Source: Arenimonas sp. SCN 70-307
GTDB taxonomy: Bacteria > Pseudomonadota > Gammaproteobacteria > Xanthomonadales > Xanthomonadaceae
Direction: 5' to 3'
Length of the DNA stretch: 64,000 nt
NCBI RefSeq assembly: GCF_001724815.1
Contig: NZ_MEDO01000018.1
Coordinates: 1 to 64,000 of the forward strand
Shown here: positions 36,486 through 45,928 of the stretch, one piece after another
How the letters are laid out: every line of letters starts with the position of its first letter
Position numbering within the stretch: the stretch's first letter is position 1
The notes under the pieces: generated by a model
The model's input: only the letters and a program-made list of their open reading frames with translations
Databases searched by the model: none
What the model was told of the DNA's origin: nothing
Translations under genes and position numbers: made by a program

Positions 36486-37493
36486 ATGCTCAAGATCGAC
36501 AGCCACGCCCATTACCTGCCCAAGCACTGGCCGAACCTGGCCGAGAAGTACGGCGACGCCCGCTTCCCGGTGATCCACCACGAGGACGGCCGCGCCCGCA
36601 TCTACAAGGACGGCAAGTTCTTCCGCGAGATCTGGTCCAAGACCTGGGATCCGGCCGAACGCATCGCCGACTACGCGCGCTTCGGCGTGCAGGTGCAGGT
36701 GCTGAGCACGGTGCCGGTGATGTTCAGCTACTGGGCCAAGGCCCAGCACGCGCTGGAGCTGCACCAGGCGCTCAACGACCACCTGGCCGAGGCCTGCCGC
36801 ACCCACCGTCGCCACTGCGCCGGCATCGGCACCGTGCCGCTGCAGTCGCCGCGCCTGGCCGTGCAGGAACTCGAGCGCTGCATGGACCAGCTCGACCTGC
36901 AGGGCGTGCAGATCGGCTCGCACGTCAACGACTGGAACCTCGACGCGCCCGAGCTGCTGCCCTTCTTCGAGGCGGCCCAGGACTTGGGCGCGGCCATCCT
37001 CGTGCACCCCTGGGACATGATGGGCACCGACTCGATGCCCAAGTACTGGATGCCCTGGCTGGTGGGCATGCCGGCCGAGCAGAGCCGCGCCGCCTGCGCG
37101 CTGATCTTCGGCGGCGTGCTCGAGCGCTTCCCGCGCCTGAAGGTCTGCCTGGCCCACGGCGGCGGCAGCTTCCCCTACACCATCGGCCGCATCGAGCACG
37201 GCTTCAACATGCGCCCCGACCTGGTGGCCACCGACAACCCGCACAACCCGCGCAAATACCTCGACCAGCTGTATTTCGACAGCTGGGTGGCCGACAACCG
37301 CGCGCTGCGCTACCTGCTCGACACCGTCGGCGTGCCGCGGGTGATGCTGGGCACCGACTACCCCTTCCCGCTGGGCGAGCAGGAGCCGGGGGCCGGCATC
37401 GCCGCGCTCGGGCTGTCGGCCGACGAGCAGGCGCGGCTCTACCACGGCACCGCGCTGGAGTGGCTGGGCCTGCCGATGTCGAGGTTCGAATGA
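36486..37493 (+). CDS. nbaD: 2-amino-3-carboxymuconate-6-semialdehyde decarboxylase (ACMSD)
   Basis: A 335-residue amidohydrolase-fold decarboxylase. Zinc ligands His7, His9 (DSHAHY), His174 (VHPWD) and Asp291 (LGTDYPFP), and catalytic His224 (LAHGGG), are all in place. It removes CO2 from ACMS, sending the pathway toward 2-aminomuconate rather than spontaneous quinolinate formation for NAD. Its last four bases overlap the kynureninase ATG, so the two are coupled. Length equals that of Pseudomonas NbaD. Confidence 0.94.
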   Translation: MLKIDSHAHYLPKHWPNLAEKYGDARFPVIHHEDGRARIYKDGKFFREIWSKTWDPAERIADYARFGVQVQVLSTVPVMFSYWAKAQHALELHQALNDHLAEACRTHRRHCAGIGTVPLQSPRLAVQELERCMDQLDLQGVQIGSHVNDWNLDAPELLPFFEAAQDLGAAILVHPWDMMGTDSMPKYWMPWLVGMPAEQSRAACALIFGGVLERFPRLKVCLAHGGGSFPYTIGRIEHGFNMRPDLVATDNPHNPRKYLDQLYFDSWVADNRALRYLLDTVGVPRVMLGTDYPFPLGEQEPGAGIAALGLSADEQARLYHGTALEWLGLPMSRFE

Positions 37494-38773
37494 GCGAGCT
37501 GCACACCGTCCCGGCCGAGGCGCTCGACGCCGCCGACCCGCTGGCCCATTTCCGCGAACAGTTCCTCATCCCGCGCCACGGCGAGGGCGAGCAGGCCTAT
37601 TTCTGCGGCAATTCCCTCGGCCTGCAGCCGCGCGGCGTGCGCGAGGCGCTGCTGCAGGAACTCGACGACTGGGCGGCGCTGGGCGTGGAGGCGCATTTCC
37701 GCGGCCGCCACCCGTGGATGCCCTACCACGCCGAGGTGCGCGACGGGCTGGCCCACATCGCCGGCGCGCACCCCTCGGAAGTGGTGGCGATGAACTCGCT
37801 GACGGTGAACCTGCACCTGCTGATGGCCAGCTTCTACCGGCCCACGGTGGAGCGGCCGGCCATCCTGATCGAAGCCGGCGCCTTCCCGTCCGACCAGTAC
37901 GCGGTGGCCTCGCAGGTGCGCTTCCACGGTTTCGACCCGGCCCGCGACGTCATCGAAGTGCAGCCCGACGAGCCGAACGGCACCATTTCCATGACCGCCA
38001 TCGAACGCGCGCTGGGCGAGCACGGCCACCGCATCGCGCTGGTGCTCTGGCCCGGCGTGCAGTACCGCACCGGCCAGGCCTTCGACCTCGCCGCCATCAC
38101 CCGCATGGCGCACGCGCGCGGCTGCGTGGTGGGCTTCGACCTCGCCCACGCCGCCGGCAACCTGCCCCTGGCCCTGCACGACAGCGGCGCCGACTTCGCC
38201 GCCTGGTGCAGCTACAAGTACCTCAACTCGGGTCCCGGCGCCGTCTCCGGTGCCTTCGTGCACGAGCGCCACGCCCGCAGCGACCTGCCGCGCTTCGCCG
38301 GCTGGTGGGGCCACGACCAGTCGACCCGTTTCAGGATGGGCCCCGAGTTCATGCCCACGCCCGGCGCCGAAGGCTGGCAGCTGAGCAACCCGCCGATCCT
38401 GGCGCTGGCGCCGCTGCGCGTGTCGCTGGAGCTGTTCGCCCGCGCCGGCCTGCCGGCGCTGCGCGCCAAGTCCGAGAAGCTCACTGCCTACCTCGAGGCG
38501 CAGGTGCGCGCGCGCCTGCCGGACGTGCTCGAGATCGTCACGCCGGCCGAGCCGGAACGCCGCGGCTGCCAGCTCTCGCTGCGCGTGCGCGGCGGCCGCG
38601 ACCAGGGCCGGGCCCTGTTCGAATGCCTCGAGGCCCAAGGGATCGTCGGCGACTGGCGCGAGCCGGACGTGATCCGCATCTCGCCGGTGCCGCTGTACAA
38701 CCGCTACGCCGACATCAGCCGCTTCATCGCCGCCGTCGAGGCCTGGGCCGCGCCGGTGGGAGGCGTGGCGTGA
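37490..38773 (+). CDS. kynU: Kynureninase
   Basis: A 427-residue fold-type I PLP enzyme that cleaves 3-hydroxykynurenine (or kynurenine) to 3-hydroxyanthranilate (or anthranilate) and alanine. PLP Lys243 in [24 protein letters not shown] with the PLP-binding Asp, and [11 protein letters not shown] are diagnostic. The ATG at 37490 overlaps the ACMSD stop (ATGA); its TGA overlaps the KMO GTG. An upstream in-frame ATG at 37460 lies inside ACMSD and is rejected. Confidence 0.96.
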   Translation: MSELHTVPAEALDAADPLAHFREQFLIPRHGEGEQAYFCGNSLGLQPRGVREALLQELDDWAALGVEAHFRGRHPWMPYHAEVRDGLAHIAGAHPSEVVAMNSLTVNLHLLMASFYRPTVERPAILIEAGAFPSDQYAVASQVRFHGFDPARDVIEVQPDEPNGTISMTAIERALGEHGHRIALVLWPGVQYRTGQAFDLAAITRMAHARGCVVGFDLAHAAGNLPLALHDSGADFAAWCSYKYLNSGPGAVSGAFVHERHARSDLPRFAGWWGHDQSTRFRMGPEFMPTPGAEGWQLSNPPILALAPLRVSLELFARAGLPALRAKSEKLTAYLEAQVRARLPDVLEIVTPAEPERRGCQLSLRVRGGRDQGRALFECLEAQGIVGDWREPDVIRISPVPLYNRYADISRFIAAVEAWAAPVGGVA

Positions 38774-40119
38774 AGCCGGCGGGCGCGCTGACGATCGCCG
38801 GCGCCGGCCTGGCCGGCGCGCTGCTGGCCACGCTGCTCGCGCGCCGCGGCTGGCCGGTGGAGGTGTTCGAGAAGCGCCCCGATCCGCGCGCCCGCGGCTA
38901 CGAAGGCGGCCGCTCGATCAACCTGGCCCTGGCCGAGCGTGGCCTGGACGCGCTGCGCCAGGCCGGGCTGCAGGACGTGGTGATGAAGCAGGCCGTGATG
39001 ATGCGCGGCCGCATGGTGCACCCGCTGGGCGGCGAGCCGATGCTGCAGCGCTACGGCCGCGACGACAGCGAGGTGATCTGGTCGGTGCACCGCGGCCGGC
39101 TCAACATCGCCCTGCTCGACGCCGCCGAAGCCGCCGGCGCGCGCATCCACTTCAACCAGCGGCTGGAGGGGGTCGACTTCGACGCCCGCATCGCCCGCTT
39201 CGTCAACGACCACGACCGCACGCGCCGCGAGCAGGCCTTCACCGCCCTGCTCGGCTGCGACGGCGCCGGCTCGGGCCTGCGCGCGGCGATGGCGCCGCAC
39301 GTGGAGCTGGGCGAATCCTTCGAGCCATTGGGCCACGGCTACAAGGAGCTCGAAATCCCGCCCGCGGCCGACGGCGGCTTCCGCATCGAGCCCAACGCGC
39401 TGCACATCTGGCCGCGCGGCGGCTACATGTGCATCGCCCTGCCCAACACCGAGCGCACCTTCACCGTCACCCTGTTCCTGCCCAACGCCGGCGAACCGGG
39501 CTTCGACGCCCTGCCCACGCTGGCCGACGCCCGCGCCTTCTTCGAGCGCGACTTCGCCGATGCGCTGCCGCTGCTGCCCGACTTCGAGCGCGACTGGACC
39601 AACAACCCGGTCGGCGTATTGGCCACGCTGCGCCTGCGCCACTGGCGCCTGGACGGGCGCGCGGTGCTGCTGGGCGACGCCGCCCACGCCATGGTGCCCT
39701 TCCACGGCCAGGGCATGAACTGCGCCTTCGAGGACTGCCTCGCGCTCGACCGCCACATCGCCGCCGCCGACGACTTCGACGCGGCCTTCGCGGCCTTCGA
39801 GGCCGAGCGCCGCCCCAATGCCGAGGCCATCCAGGCCATGGCGCTGGAGAACTACATCGAGATGCGCGACCGGGTGGACGACGCCGACTACCTGCTCCAA
39901 CGCCAGCTGGAAGTGACGCTGGCCGGGCGGCACCCGGGCGTTTTCCTGCCGCGCTACTCGATGGTCAGCTTCACCACCATTCCCTACGCCACCGCGTTCG
40001 AACGCGGCAAGGTGCAGCGGCAGATCCTGGTGGAGGCCACGCGCGGCCGCGCTTCGCTGGACGAGGTGGATCTCGCCGCCGCCGATGCGCTCGTGCGCGA
40101 AAGGCTGGCGCCGCTCTGA
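38770..40119 (+). CDS. kmo: Kynurenine 3-monooxygenase
   Basis: A 449-residue FAD monooxygenase that hydroxylates kynurenine at C3 with NADPH and O2. The FAD loop IAGAGLAGALLA is near the N-terminus. GGRSINLALAERG is characteristic of KMO, and LLGDAAHAMVPFHGQGMNCAFEDC is the FAD-pyrophosphate region (GD motif). The C-terminal helix (PRYSMVSFTTIPYATA) is also KMO-like. It starts with GTG overlapping the kynureninase stop, and its TGA overlaps the sbcB ATG. This shows that the hydroxykynurenine, not the anthranilate, branch is used. Confidence 0.95.
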   Translation: MKPAGALTIAGAGLAGALLATLLARRGWPVEVFEKRPDPRARGYEGGRSINLALAERGLDALRQAGLQDVVMKQAVMMRGRMVHPLGGEPMLQRYGRDDSEVIWSVHRGRLNIALLDAAEAAGARIHFNQRLEGVDFDARIARFVNDHDRTRREQAFTALLGCDGAGSGLRAAMAPHVELGESFEPLGHGYKELEIPPAADGGFRIEPNALHIWPRGGYMCIALPNTERTFTVTLFLPNAGEPGFDALPTLADARAFFERDFADALPLLPDFERDWTNNPVGVLATLRLRHWRLDGRAVLLGDAAHAMVPFHGQGMNCAFEDCLALDRHIAAADDFDAAFAAFEAERRPNAEAIQAMALENYIEMRDRVDDADYLLQRQLEVTLAGRHPGVFLPRYSMVSFTTIPYATAFERGKVQRQILVEATRGRASLDEVDLAAADALVRERLAPL

Positions 40120-41555
40120 TGGCCGCCAGTTTCCTTTGGTATGACCTGGAAACCTTCGGCCGCGACCCGCGGCGCACCCGCATCGCCCAGTTCGCGGCCA
40201 TCCGCACCGACGCCGACCTCAACCCGGTCGGCGAGCCGATCAGCCTGTTCTGCCAGCCCGCCGACGACCTGCTGCCCTCGCCCGGGGCCACGATGATCAC
40301 GGGCATCACGCCGCAGCAGGCCCGGGCCGATGGCCTGCCCGAGGCGGCCTTCATGGCGCGGCTGGCCGAGGAGTTCATGCAGCCGCAGACCTGCGCGGTG
40401 GGCTACAACTCGATCCGTTTCGACGACGAATTCGTGCGCTTCGGCCTGTACCGCAACTTCCACGACCCCTACGAGCGCGAATGGCGCAACGGCAACTCGC
40501 GCTGGGACCTGCTCGACGTGCTGCGACTGGCCGAAGCCCTGCGCCCCGAAGGCCTGGCCTGGCCGCTGCGCGAGGACGGCGCGCCGAGCTTCAAGCTCGA
40601 GCACCTGGCCGAGGCCAACGGCGTGCGCGAGGGCGACGCCCACGAGGCGCTGAGCGACGTGCGCGCGCTCATCGGCCTGGCGCGCAAGTTCAAGGCCGCC
40701 CAGCCGCGGCTGTGGGACTACGCCTTCGCCCTGCGCGACAAGCGCAAGGTGGCCGCGCTGATGGACGTGGCCAACATGACGCCGCTGCTGCACATCTCCT
40801 CGCGTTACCCGGCCAGCCGTCACTGCGCGGCGCTGGTGGCGCCGATCGCGCGGCATCCGAAGATCGAGTCGCGGATCCTGGTCTGCGGGCTCGACGAAGA
40901 TCCGGATGCGCTGCTGGCGTTGGAACCCGACGAAATCGCCGACCGCCTGTACACGCCGGCCGCCGACCTGCCCGAGGGCGAGCGCCGCATCCCGCTCAAG
41001 GAAGTGCACACCAACAAGTGCCCCATCCTGCTGCCGCTGGAGCACCTGCGCCCCATCGATTTCGAGCGGCTGGGCATCGACCGCGACGCCTGCCTCGAAC
41101 GCGCCGAACGCCTGCGCGCCGCGCCCGGCCTGGCCGAGAAAGTGCGCCGCGTGTTCGCCGTCGAAACCGCGCGCGAGCCGGCCGATGCCGATGCCGCGCT
41201 CTACGACGGATTCCCCTCCGACGCCGACAAGCGCCTGTTCGCGCGCGTGCGCAGCGCCGCGCCGGCCGAGTTGCCTGGGTTCGGCCCCCGCTTCGACGAC
41301 CCGCGTTTCGCCGAGCTGCTGTTCCGCTACCAGGCCCGCAACTGGCCCGACAGCCTCGACGCGGCCGGCCGCGCCCGCTGGAATGCCTACCGCCGCACCC
41401 GCCTCGGCGCCGCCAGCGGCCTGTCGGAGTACGATTTCACGGCCTATTACGCCGAAATCGCGACACTGCGCGCCACCACGGAGCCCGGCCCGAAGCAGGC
41501 CTGGCTCGACGCCCTGCAGGACTGGGGGCAAGCCCTGGAACGCGAGCTGGCATGA
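40119..41555 (+). CDS. sbcB: Exodeoxyribonuclease I
   Basis: A 478-residue ExoI (E. coli 475), a 3'-5' single-strand DNA exonuclease in mismatch and recombination repair. DEDD-family residues are visible: Asp/Glu in WYDLETFG (residues 9 and 11), YNSIRFDDEF and HEALSDV. The C-terminal SH3-like and helical regions follow. Its ATG overlaps the kmo stop as TGATG. It has no link to kynurenine metabolism, so its coupling to the operon is probably positional. Confidence 0.94.
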   Translation: MAASFLWYDLETFGRDPRRTRIAQFAAIRTDADLNPVGEPISLFCQPADDLLPSPGATMITGITPQQARADGLPEAAFMARLAEEFMQPQTCAVGYNSIRFDDEFVRFGLYRNFHDPYEREWRNGNSRWDLLDVLRLAEALRPEGLAWPLREDGAPSFKLEHLAEANGVREGDAHEALSDVRALIGLARKFKAAQPRLWDYAFALRDKRKVAALMDVANMTPLLHISSRYPASRHCAALVAPIARHPKIESRILVCGLDEDPDALLALEPDEIADRLYTPAADLPEGERRIPLKEVHTNKCPILLPLEHLRPIDFERLGIDRDACLERAERLRAAPGLAEKVRRVFAVETAREPADADAALYDGFPSDADKRLFARVRSAAPAELPGFGPRFDDPRFAELLFRYQARNWPDSLDAAGRARWNAYRRTRLGAASGLSEYDFTAYYAEIATLRATTEPGPKQAWLDALQDWGQALERELA

Positions 41556-42235
41556 GCACCTATTTCAGCGACAAGACCTTCAAGTTCCTGCGCGCGCTGG
41601 CGCGCAACAACACCAAGCCCTGGTTCGAGGCGCACCGCGCCGACTACGAGGCGCACCTCAAGGCGCCCTTCCAGCGCCTGATCACCGACCTGCAGCCCGA
41701 CCTGCTCGCGATCAGCGCGCACTACCGCGCCGACCCGCGCGGCAACGGCGGGTCGCTGTTCCGCATCCACCGCGACACGCGCTTTTCCAACGACAAGACG
41801 CCCTACAAGACCTGGGGCGGCGCGCGCTTCTTCCACGCCCGCAGCAAGCAGGTGCCGGCGCCTTCGTTCTACCTGCACGTGCAGCCGGGCAACAGCTTCC
41901 TGGGCGCCGGCATCTGGCACCCGGAGCCGGAGGTGCAGCGCCGCATCCGCGAGTTCCTGGTCGACAACCCGGCCGGCTGGGAGAAGTTCGCCCGCGCGCC
42001 GGCCTTCAAGCGCAGGTTCGAGTTCTGGGGAGAGAGCCTGGTGCGCCCGCCCCGCGGCTACCCGGCCGACCACCCGCTGATCGAAGACCTCAAGCGCAAG
42101 GACTTCACCGCCGGCATGGCCCTCGACGACGAGGTGATCCTCGGACCGCGCCTGCGCCAGGCCGTGGCCAGCGGCTTCGCCGGCCTCGCCCCGCTCGCCG
42201 ACTACCTCTGCGCCGCCCTCGACCTCGAATTCTGA
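41552..42235 (+). CDS. DUF2461 family protein
   Basis: A 227-residue protein of the DUF2461/TIGR02453 family: FSDKTFKFLRALARNNTKPWFEAHR at the start, FRIHRDTRFSNDKTPYKTW in the middle and FYLHVQPGNSFLGAGIW after it. Widespread in bacteria, with no established function to my knowledge. ATG overlaps the sbcB stop (ATGA). No signal peptide or membrane segment. Confidence 0.88.
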   Translation: MSTYFSDKTFKFLRALARNNTKPWFEAHRADYEAHLKAPFQRLITDLQPDLLAISAHYRADPRGNGGSLFRIHRDTRFSNDKTPYKTWGGARFFHARSKQVPAPSFYLHVQPGNSFLGAGIWHPEPEVQRRIREFLVDNPAGWEKFARAPAFKRRFEFWGESLVRPPRGYPADHPLIEDLKRKDFTAGMALDDEVILGPRLRQAVASGFAGLAPLADYLCAALDLEF

Positions 42236-42253
42236 CGCCCGTCTGGGCCGCCC

Positions 42254-43393
42254 ATGCCCGCCAGCCTCCGGCCCTTCGCCGTCTTCTACTTCTGGTACTA
42301 CGCCGCCCTCGGCGCCTACACGCCCTACGTGGGGCGCTGGGTGGACGCGCTGGGCCACGGTGGCTTCGTGGTCGGCGCGATGCTGGGCCTGTGGTACGGC
42401 ACGCGCATCATCGCGCCGCCGGCCTGGGCGGCCCTCACGGGTCGCAGCGCGCGCCCGGGCGAATGGTTCGTGGCCGGCTGCGTGGCCACCCTGCTGTGCT
42501 TCGCCGGATTCCTGTTCACCCGCGAGGCCTGGGCCCTGCTGGGGGTGATGGCGGCCTTCGGGCTGTTCTACAACGCGGTGATGCCGCAGTTCGAAGCCAT
42601 GACCCTCGCCGCGCTGGGCCCCGCGCCCGAGCAGTACGGGCGCCTGCGCGTCTGGGGTTCGGTGGGTTTCCTGCTCGTCGCCGGCAGCTACGGCGCGCTG
42701 ATGGACCGCGTGGGCGCCGAGAACTTCCCCTGGCTCACCCTGCCCCTGTTCGTGGCCATGGCCCTCGCCGCCTGGCCGCACCGCCACGACCGCCCGCCGG
42801 AGCAGGCGCCGGCCACCGTCGGCGAGGCCGGGCACCTGTTCAAGCGCCCGGGCGTGCGCCGCTTCCTGCTGGTGGCGCTGCTGATGCAGCTGGGCTTCGG
42901 CCCGTTCTACGTCTTCTACACGCTGCACCTGCAGGCCGCCGGGCATTCGGGCGCGGCCATCGGCGCGCTGTGGGCCCTGGGCGTGCTGATCGAGATCGCG
43001 ATGTTCTGGCAGGCGCCGCGCCTGATCGCCCGCTTCGGCGCCGGGCGGCTGCTGTCGGCCTGCCTGGCCGCGACGGTGCTGCGCTGGACGGTCACCGCGC
43101 TCTACGCGCACTCGCTGCCGGTGATGCTGCTGGCCCAGACCACGCATGCGCTGAGCTTCGCGGTCTTCCACGCCTGCTGCATGCGGCTGATGAGCGAGTA
43201 TTTCCCGGGCCGGCGCGCGGCGGCCGGCCAGAGCCTGCTCTACGGCTTCAGCTCGGGCGTGGGCGGCGTGCTGGGCGCGGGCATGGCGGCCCTGGCCTGG
43301 GAGAGCGCCGGCGGCGGAATGCTGGCCTTCCTGCTCGGTGCCGCGGTGACGGCGGTGGCCTGGGGCGTGTACGCGCTGCGGCGCGCCCGCTGA
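42254..43393 (+). CDS. MFS transporter, HcaT-like family
   Basis: A 379-residue, 12-helix major facilitator. The layout resembles E. coli HcaT and the MFS_1-like group: FYFWYYAALGAYTPYVGRWV at the start, GRLRVWGSVGFLLVAGSYG and YTLHLQAAGHSGAAIGALWALGV. Substrate unknown; HcaT-type proteins are linked to phenylpropionate, so import of an aromatic acid for the upstream kynurenine genes is possible. Starts 18 bases after the DUF2461 gene and ends seven bases before the convergent nucleotidase. Confidence 0.83.
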   Translation: MPASLRPFAVFYFWYYAALGAYTPYVGRWVDALGHGGFVVGAMLGLWYGTRIIAPPAWAALTGRSARPGEWFVAGCVATLLCFAGFLFTREAWALLGVMAAFGLFYNAVMPQFEAMTLAALGPAPEQYGRLRVWGSVGFLLVAGSYGALMDRVGAENFPWLTLPLFVAMALAAWPHRHDRPPEQAPATVGEAGHLFKRPGVRRFLLVALLMQLGFGPFYVFYTLHLQAAGHSGAAIGALWALGVLIEIAMFWQAPRLIARFGAGRLLSACLAATVLRWTVTALYAHSLPVMLLAQTTHALSFAVFHACCMRLMSEYFPGRRAAAGQSLLYGFSSGVGGVLGAGMAALAWESAGGGMLAFLLGAAVTAVAWGVYALRRAR

Positions 43394-43399
43394 GGCGGC

Positions 43400-44332
43400 T
43401 CAGGGTTCGTGCACGGTGCCGAAGGGCACGTGGCCGGCGGCGACATGCCGGCGGGCCGACTCGATGTTGTGGGTGGAGTCGTCGAAGAAGATGTCGGCGC
43501 CGAAGGCTTCCAGGAACGGGCCCTTGTCGCGGCCGCCCAGGAACAGGGCTTCGTCCAGGCGAACGCCCCACTCGCGCAGCGTGAGGATGACGCGCTTGTG
43601 CGCCGGCGCCGAGCGCGCGGTCACCAGGGCGGTGCGAATCGGTGATTCTTCACCGATCGGGAAGGCCTGCTGCAGGTCGTGCAGCGCGGCCAGGAAACCC
43701 TTGAACGGGCCGCCCGACAGTGGCTCGTTGGCGCGCGCCAGCTCGTGGTCGTGGAAGGCCGCCAGGCCTGCCGACTGCGAGACGCGCTCGGATTCGTCGC
43801 CGAAGATCACCGCGTCGCCGTCGAAGGCGATGCGCAGCTGAGGGTGGGTGTGCTCCGGCGCCGGCGACGGCAGGATGGTGGCCGCCGCCACGCCGTGCTC
43901 GAGCGCGGCGCGCACCGAGGCCGGGTTGGCCGACAGGAACAGCTGGGCGCCGAAGGGCCGGATGTACGGATACGTCTCGCCGCCGCTGGTGAACACCGCG
44001 CGCACGATGCCCAGGCCGTAGTGCTCGATGGAATTGAAGATGCGCAGGCCGGTGTCGCTGGAATTGCGCGAGAGCAGGATCACCTCCACCCGCGGGTGGT
44101 CGGCCGGGCAGCCCTCGTTGAGCGCCAGCAGCTTGCGCACCAGCGGGAAGGCAATGCCGGGCGGCAGCACCTCGTCCTCGCGCTTGCGCTGGAACTCGGC
44201 GTAGGCCTGCACGCCCTGCTGCTCGAACAGGGCGTGGCTGTCCTCCATGTGGAACAGCGCCCGCGTCGTGATGGCGACCGTCAGCCGCTCTGGCGGAACG
44301 CTGGGCATCACGGGCTCGTGGGGCTTGGCCAT
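43400..44332 (-). CDS. 5'-nucleotidase (first paralogue)
   Basis: A 310-residue cytosolic 5'-nucleotidase I-like protein. Features: AITTRALFHMEDSHALF, ILLSRNSSDTGLRIFNSI, IAFDGDAV (HAD-like Asp motif), VTARSAP, and DEALFLGGRDKGPFLEAFGADIFFDDS. It should release phosphate from nucleoside monophosphates. It is last in phnD-phnC-phnE-phnE-nucleotidase, 34 bases after phnE. A close paralogue lies on the other side of the operon at 47750, and the two share an almost identical 3' part. Exact nucleotide preference unknown. Confidence 0.88.
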   Translation of the reverse strand: MAKPHEPVMPSVPPERLTVAITTRALFHMEDSHALFEQQGVQAYAEFQRKREDEVLPPGIAFPLVRKLLALNEGCPADHPRVEVILLSRNSSDTGLRIFNSIEHYGLGIVRAVFTSGGETYPYIRPFGAQLFLSANPASVRAALEHGVAAATILPSPAPEHTHPQLRIAFDGDAVIFGDESERVSQSAGLAAFHDHELARANEPLSGGPFKGFLAALHDLQQAFPIGEESPIRTALVTARSAPAHKRVILTLREWGVRLDEALFLGGRDKGPFLEAFGADIFFDDSTHNIESARRHVAAGHVPFGTVHEP

Positions 44333-44366
44333 GGCGACAGGTTAGCGCGTTCCCGGGCCCGGGGCC

Positions 44367-45152
44367 TCAGCTGTTGACCAGGCGGCGACGGATGGCGCTG
44401 GAGGCCATGTCGATCAGCAGCACCGCCAGGATGGTGATCAGCAGCACCGCCGCGGCCTTGTCGAACTGGCGGTAGCGCAGGGCCGTGAGCAGCATGCCGC
44501 CCACGCCGCCGGCGCCCACCACGCCCAGGATGGCCGAGGCGCGCAGGTTGAGCTCGAAGCGGAACAGCCACTGGGCCATGATCTCCGGCAGCACCTGCGG
44601 CAGCACCGCGAAGCGGATGGCCTGCAGGCGGGAACCGCCGGCCGCCTCGACCGCCTCGAAGGTGCCCATGTCGATCGACTCGATCACCTCGGCGCCGAGC
44701 TTGCTGAGCATGCCCACCGAGTGGATGCCGATGGCCAGGGCACCGGCGAACGGGCCCAGGCCGACGATCGGCACCAGGTACAGGGCCAGCAGGATCTCCG
44801 GCACCGAGCGGATGGCCGAGGAGATGAACTTGACCAGGCGCGAAATGCGCGGGAACAGCGTGCGCGCACCCAGCACGGCCAGCGAAATGGACAGCGCCGC
44901 GCCGATGAGCGTGCCGATCCAGGCGATCTGGATGGATTCGAGCACCGCCGGCAGCGCGCGGGTCTGGCCATAGCCCCAGTCGGCCGGCCAGAAGAAGCCC
45001 AGCACCCGCACCATCTGCTCGGGCAGCTTGAGCAGCCGCTCGGGCGAGGCATCGATGGACCACAGCGACCACAGCACCAGGCCGGCGATGACCAGGGTGG
45101 CCCAGGTGGCCAGGCCGCCCTTCGGGGCCTGCGGACGGACCACGGCGTTCAT
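44367..45152 (-). CDS. phnE: ABC permease, PhnE type (second permease)
   Basis: A 261-residue inner-membrane permease with about six helices. AAGGSRLQAIRFAVLPQVLPEIMAQWLFRFELNLRASAILGVVGAGGVG contains the EAA loop that contacts PhnC and the PhnE signature. Works with PhnC and PhnD. Its start overlaps the end of the first permease by four bases (ATGA). Two different PhnE genes side by side suggest a heterodimeric channel. Confidence 0.92.
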   Translation of the reverse strand: MNAVVRPQAPKGGLATWATLVIAGLVLWSLWSIDASPERLLKLPEQMVRVLGFFWPADWGYGQTRALPAVLESIQIAWIGTLIGAALSISLAVLGARTLFPRISRLVKFISSAIRSVPEILLALYLVPIVGLGPFAGALAIGIHSVGMLSKLGAEVIESIDMGTFEAVEAAGGSRLQAIRFAVLPQVLPEIMAQWLFRFELNLRASAILGVVGAGGVGGMLLTALRYRQFDKAAAVLLITILAVLLIDMASSAIRRRLVNS

Positions 45153-45928
45153 GCCAGCCTCCTGCGGATGGCGCCGGAGAGTTGTTCGATCGCGAGCACG
45201 GCCACCAGCACCACCAGGATGATCAGGCTGACGCGCTCGTACTCGAAGTTCGAGCGCTGGGACTCGAGGATCATGCCCAGGCCGCCGGCGCCGACCAGGC
45301 CCAGCACCATCGACGAGCGCACGTTGAGTTCGAAGGCGTACATCAGGTAGGACGCGTACTGCGGCCAGACCTGCGGCAGCGCGCCGAAGCGCACCATCTC
45401 GATCCAGTTGCCGCCGGCGGCGCGGATGGCCTCGGGCAGGTTGGTGTCGATGGCCTCGATGGACTCGGAGAAGAGCTTGCTGATCACCGCCACGGTGAAC
45501 ACCGTCAGCGCCAGCGCACCCGCCAGCGGGCCGAAGCCGACCGCGGTGGCGAACAGCATCGCCCAGAACAGGTCGGGCAGCGTGCGCATGATGTTCATGA
45601 AGTTGCGGTCGAGGAACCAGACCAGCCCGTTGGGCGAGACCGGGCGCGCCGCCAGCACCGCCACCGGGATGGCCAGGATGCCGCCGATGACGCTGCCGAT
45701 CAGGGCGATCTGCAGGGTCTCGAGGAAGGGCTTGAACAGGCGCGGGAGGAAACCGAAGTCGGGCGGGAACGATTCCACCAGCAGGCGCTTGCCGCCGCCG
45801 ATGTTGCAGAGCATCCCGATGAAGTCGACGCCGACGCCCTTGGCCGACCAGGCGGTCATCGCCACCAGGGCCAGCGTGATGCCGCCCCAGAAGGCATAGC
45901 GCGGCTTGGGCCGGGCCGGTGCGATCAC
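45149..45928 (-). CDS. phnE: ABC permease, PhnE type (first permease)
   Basis: A 259-residue permease: about six helices, AIRAAGGNWIEMVRFGALPQVWPQYASYLMYAFELNVRSSMVLGLVGAGGLG with the EAA loop. GTG start at 45926-45928 overlaps the phnC stop (GTGA); the frame is open upstream only as a shadow of phnC. It has an additional N-terminal periplasmic stretch (CNIGGGKRLLVESFPPDF) compared with the second permease. Confidence 0.9.
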   Translation of the reverse strand: MIAPARPKPRYAFWGGITLALVAMTAWSAKGVGVDFIGMLCNIGGGKRLLVESFPPDFGFLPRLFKPFLETLQIALIGSVIGGILAIPVAVLAARPVSPNGLVWFLDRNFMNIMRTLPDLFWAMLFATAVGFGPLAGALALTVFTVAVISKLFSESIEAIDTNLPEAIRAAGGNWIEMVRFGALPQVWPQYASYLMYAFELNVRSSMVLGLVGAGGLGMILESQRSNFEYERVSLIILVVLVAVLAIEQLSGAIRRRLA

